A stretch of DNA of 64,000 nucleotides, from positions 1,240,001-1,304,000 of the forward strand of contig NZ_SMSI01000001.1 in NCBI RefSeq assembly GCF_004354915.1, read 5' to 3'. This document shows, piece by piece, positions 63,019-64,000 of this stretch. Within the stretch, counting starts at the first letter, position 1; the number at the start of each line of letters is the position of its first letter. Source of the stretch: Pseudohoeflea suaedae (GTDB taxonomy: Bacteria; Pseudomonadota; Alphaproteobacteria; Rhizobiales; Rhizobiaceae). A program made the translations under genes and the position numbers. Under the pieces are notes generated by a model. The model saw nothing but the letters and a program-made list of their open reading frames with translations. It was not told the origin of the DNA and did no database searches.

Positions 63019-63049
63019 CTTGACATCCGCACTATCATGAAACAAATAA
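63019..63049 (+). promoter_or_regulatory. candidate promoter of the Rrf2 gene
   Basis: TTGACA (63020-63025) is a consensus -35 element. A weak -10 (CAAATA or AAATAA, 63043-63049) follows 17-18 bases later. The start point would fall close to the ATG at 63056, suggesting a leaderless or nearly leaderless message. No Shine-Dalgarno sequence is visible before this ATG, which fits. Confidence 0.45.
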
Positions 63050-63059
63050 AGTTACATGA
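63035..63059. promoter_or_regulatory. near-perfect inverted repeat over the Rrf2 -10 and start codon
   Basis: TCATGAAAC (63035-63043) and GTTACATGA (63051-63059), separated by AAATAAA, are inverted repeats with one mismatch in nine. They cover the expected -10 region and the start codon, so binding of the Rrf2 protein there would block its own transcription. Confidence 0.55.
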
Positions 63060-63517
63060 AACGCGACAGCCGCCTCTCGATCGTCCTTCACGGGCTCCTT
63101 CACATGCAGGCGCAAGGCAAGCCTATGACCTCAGCCGAGCTTGCCCTGTGCATGGACACCAATCCGGTCGTCGTCCGCCGCACGATGGCGGGCCTGCGCG
63201 AGAACGGGCTGGTGAGCTCGGAAAAGGGTCATGGCGGAGGCTGGACCATCGCCCGGCCGCTGGCCGGCATCAGTCTTCTCGACATCCATGAAAGCCTTGG
63301 AGAACCTGATGTCGTCGGGTTCTCCAACAAGGACGAAAGTCCCGGCTGCCTCATCGAAAGGGCGGTCAATCGCGAACTCGATGCGGCGATGGACGAGATG
63401 CGCGCCGTCTTCACTGCACGGATGCGGGCGATCACCCTGGCCGATATCTGGGACAGCGTTCGCGAGCCTTTCAACGCCCATCACAATTACAGGAAGGATC
63501 ATCCGGATGATGCATGA
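63056..63517 (+). CDS. Rrf2-family transcriptional regulator
   Basis: A 153-residue winged-helix protein: MKRDSRLSIVLHGLLHMQ, SAELALCMDTNPVVVRRTMAGLRENGLVSSEKGHGGGWTIARPLAGISLLDI. The GGGWxLAR-type motif in the wing is typical of Rrf2. The three-cysteine iron-sulfur pattern of IscR/NsrR is missing (only Cys38 and one Cys near 100), so it resembles the YwnA-like cluster-free branch, likely sensing redox or small molecules. It overlaps the downstream TrxB-like gene by 11 bases and probably controls both. Confidence 0.9.
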   Translation: MKRDSRLSIVLHGLLHMQAQGKPMTSAELALCMDTNPVVVRRTMAGLRENGLVSSEKGHGGGWTIARPLAGISLLDIHESLGEPDVVGFSNKDESPGCLIERAVNRELDAAMDEMRAVFTARMRAITLADIWDSVREPFNAHHNYRKDHPDDA

Positions 63518-64000
63518 CGTGATCATCGTCGGCGGCAGCTTTGCAGGCCTGTCCGCCGCCCTGCAGCTTGCGCGGACGCGGCGCAAGGTACTGGTCGTGG
63601 ATCTCGGGCTTCGGCGCAACCGCTTCGCCGCTCACTCCAACGGCTTTCTCGGTCAGGACGGCAAGGCTCCGGGCGCGATCATCGCCGGAGCACGCGCCCA
63701 GATCGCTGCTTATCCGAACGTCACCTTCATTGAGGGGGAGGCGGTGTCGGCCTCCGGTGTGAGCGACGATTTCAGGATCGAGCTGGCAGACGGATCGCTG
63801 CATCACGGCCGTCGCCTGATCCTCGCGACCGGCGTTGCCGACATCCTGCCGGATATTCCGGGCCTCTCCGACCGCTGGGGCGACAGCGTCTTCATGTGCC
63901 CCTATTGCGACGGCTACGAACTGAACCGGGCCGCGGTCGGCGTTTTGGCCACCGGCGAGCATTCCATGCATCAGGCGTTGCTGCTGACCGAATGGGGACA
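63507..64000 (+). CDS. NAD(P)/FAD-dependent oxidoreductase, thioredoxin-reductase-like (3' end outside window)
   Basis: The visible ~165 residues start MMHDVIIVGGSFAGLSAALQLA (FAD-binding GxGxxG type) and include VLVVDLGLRRNRFA, a HSNGFLGQDGK stretch, and CPYC at residues 131-134 in VFMCPYCDGYEL. This is the thioredoxin-reductase-like arrangement with a redox-active CxxC. The second dinucleotide-binding motif would lie beyond the window. AGGAAGGA is well placed before the ATG at 63507. It is coupled to the Rrf2 regulator, an arrangement known for TrxB-like oxidoreductases of unknown substrate. Confidence 0.88.
   Translation, partial: MMHDVIIVGGSFAGLSAALQLARTRRKVLVVDLGLRRNRFAAHSNGFLGQDGKAPGAIIAGARAQIAAYPNVTFIEGEAVSASGVSDDFRIELADGSLHHGRRLILATGVADILPDIPGLSDRWGDSVFMCPYCDGYELNRAAVGVLATGEHSMHQALLLTEWG

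Overview
The window is 64 kb of a high-GC alphaproteobacterial chromosome, most likely from the Hyphomicrobiales (Rhizobiales), Rhizobiaceae or a close family. The signs are a separate F0 operon with b and b' subunits next to rnhB, a bdhA-xdh cluster, SbmA/BacA, a glyQ...LemA...glyS block, ubiA facing a DUF6101-like gene, a DUF1217 repeat protein, and the neighbourhood histone-deacetylase-like / xseB / dxs / tlyA / RlmD-like. The genus cannot be fixed from sequence reading alone. No rRNA, tRNA, insertion sequence, prophage or CRISPR array was seen.

Layout. 1-6815 (minus): a run from bdhA through a patatin-like lipase and xdhA-xdhB-xdhC to a MarR-type regulator cut by the window edge. 7014-13571: transport and envelope genes (MFS, BCCT with a structured leader, SbmA/BacA, a polysaccharide deacetylase, an NnrU-like membrane protein). 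13664-17202: a YfgM-like protein, der and a SleB-type cell wall hydrolase. 17476-20192: atpI-atpB-atpE-b'-b. 20263-28022: rnhB, a PA0069-type radical SAM protein, a small GT2-like protein, ispE, a large TPR protein, a polyprenyl diphosphate synthase, a DUF2007 protein and a TrmN6-like methyltransferase. 28164-37848: an S49 peptidase and the glyQ-glyS region, which holds a diguanylate cyclase, LemA, a 49-residue membrane protein and a DUF2207 protein. 37916-42202: a secreted HPE1-like protein, purD, a small secreted protein, ubiA and a DUF6101-like protein. 42517-45399: a 960-residue DUF1217 repeat protein. 45410-50628: an FAD-linked oxidase, a Sua5/TsaC-type enzyme, and an acyl-CoA dehydrogenase/crotonase pair behind a perfect 16-bp palindrome. 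50787-53492: an accessory island with two paralogous proteins built of 12-residue repeats, part of it AT-rich, followed by an inverted pair of 29-bp palindromic repeats. 53618-62920 (mainly minus): the deacetylase/xseB/dxs/tlyA/RlmD-like series, interrupted twice by small stress or detoxification genes. 63056-64000: an Rrf2 regulator with an operator over its start, and a TrxB-like flavoprotein cut by the window edge.

Most genes are housekeeping: ATP synthesis, ribosome and tRNA maturation, isoprenoid and ubiquinone precursors (dxs, ispE, polyprenyl synthase and ubiA all lie in this window), purine synthesis and glycyl-tRNA synthesis. The most unusual material is the 12-residue solenoid pair (50787-53270), the DUF1217 protein with a coiled insertion that splits one repeat, the structured RNA leader of the BCCT gene, and several clear inverted-repeat operators next to regulators. 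Gene starts were chosen from ribosome binding sites and family length. Several are GTG or TTG.
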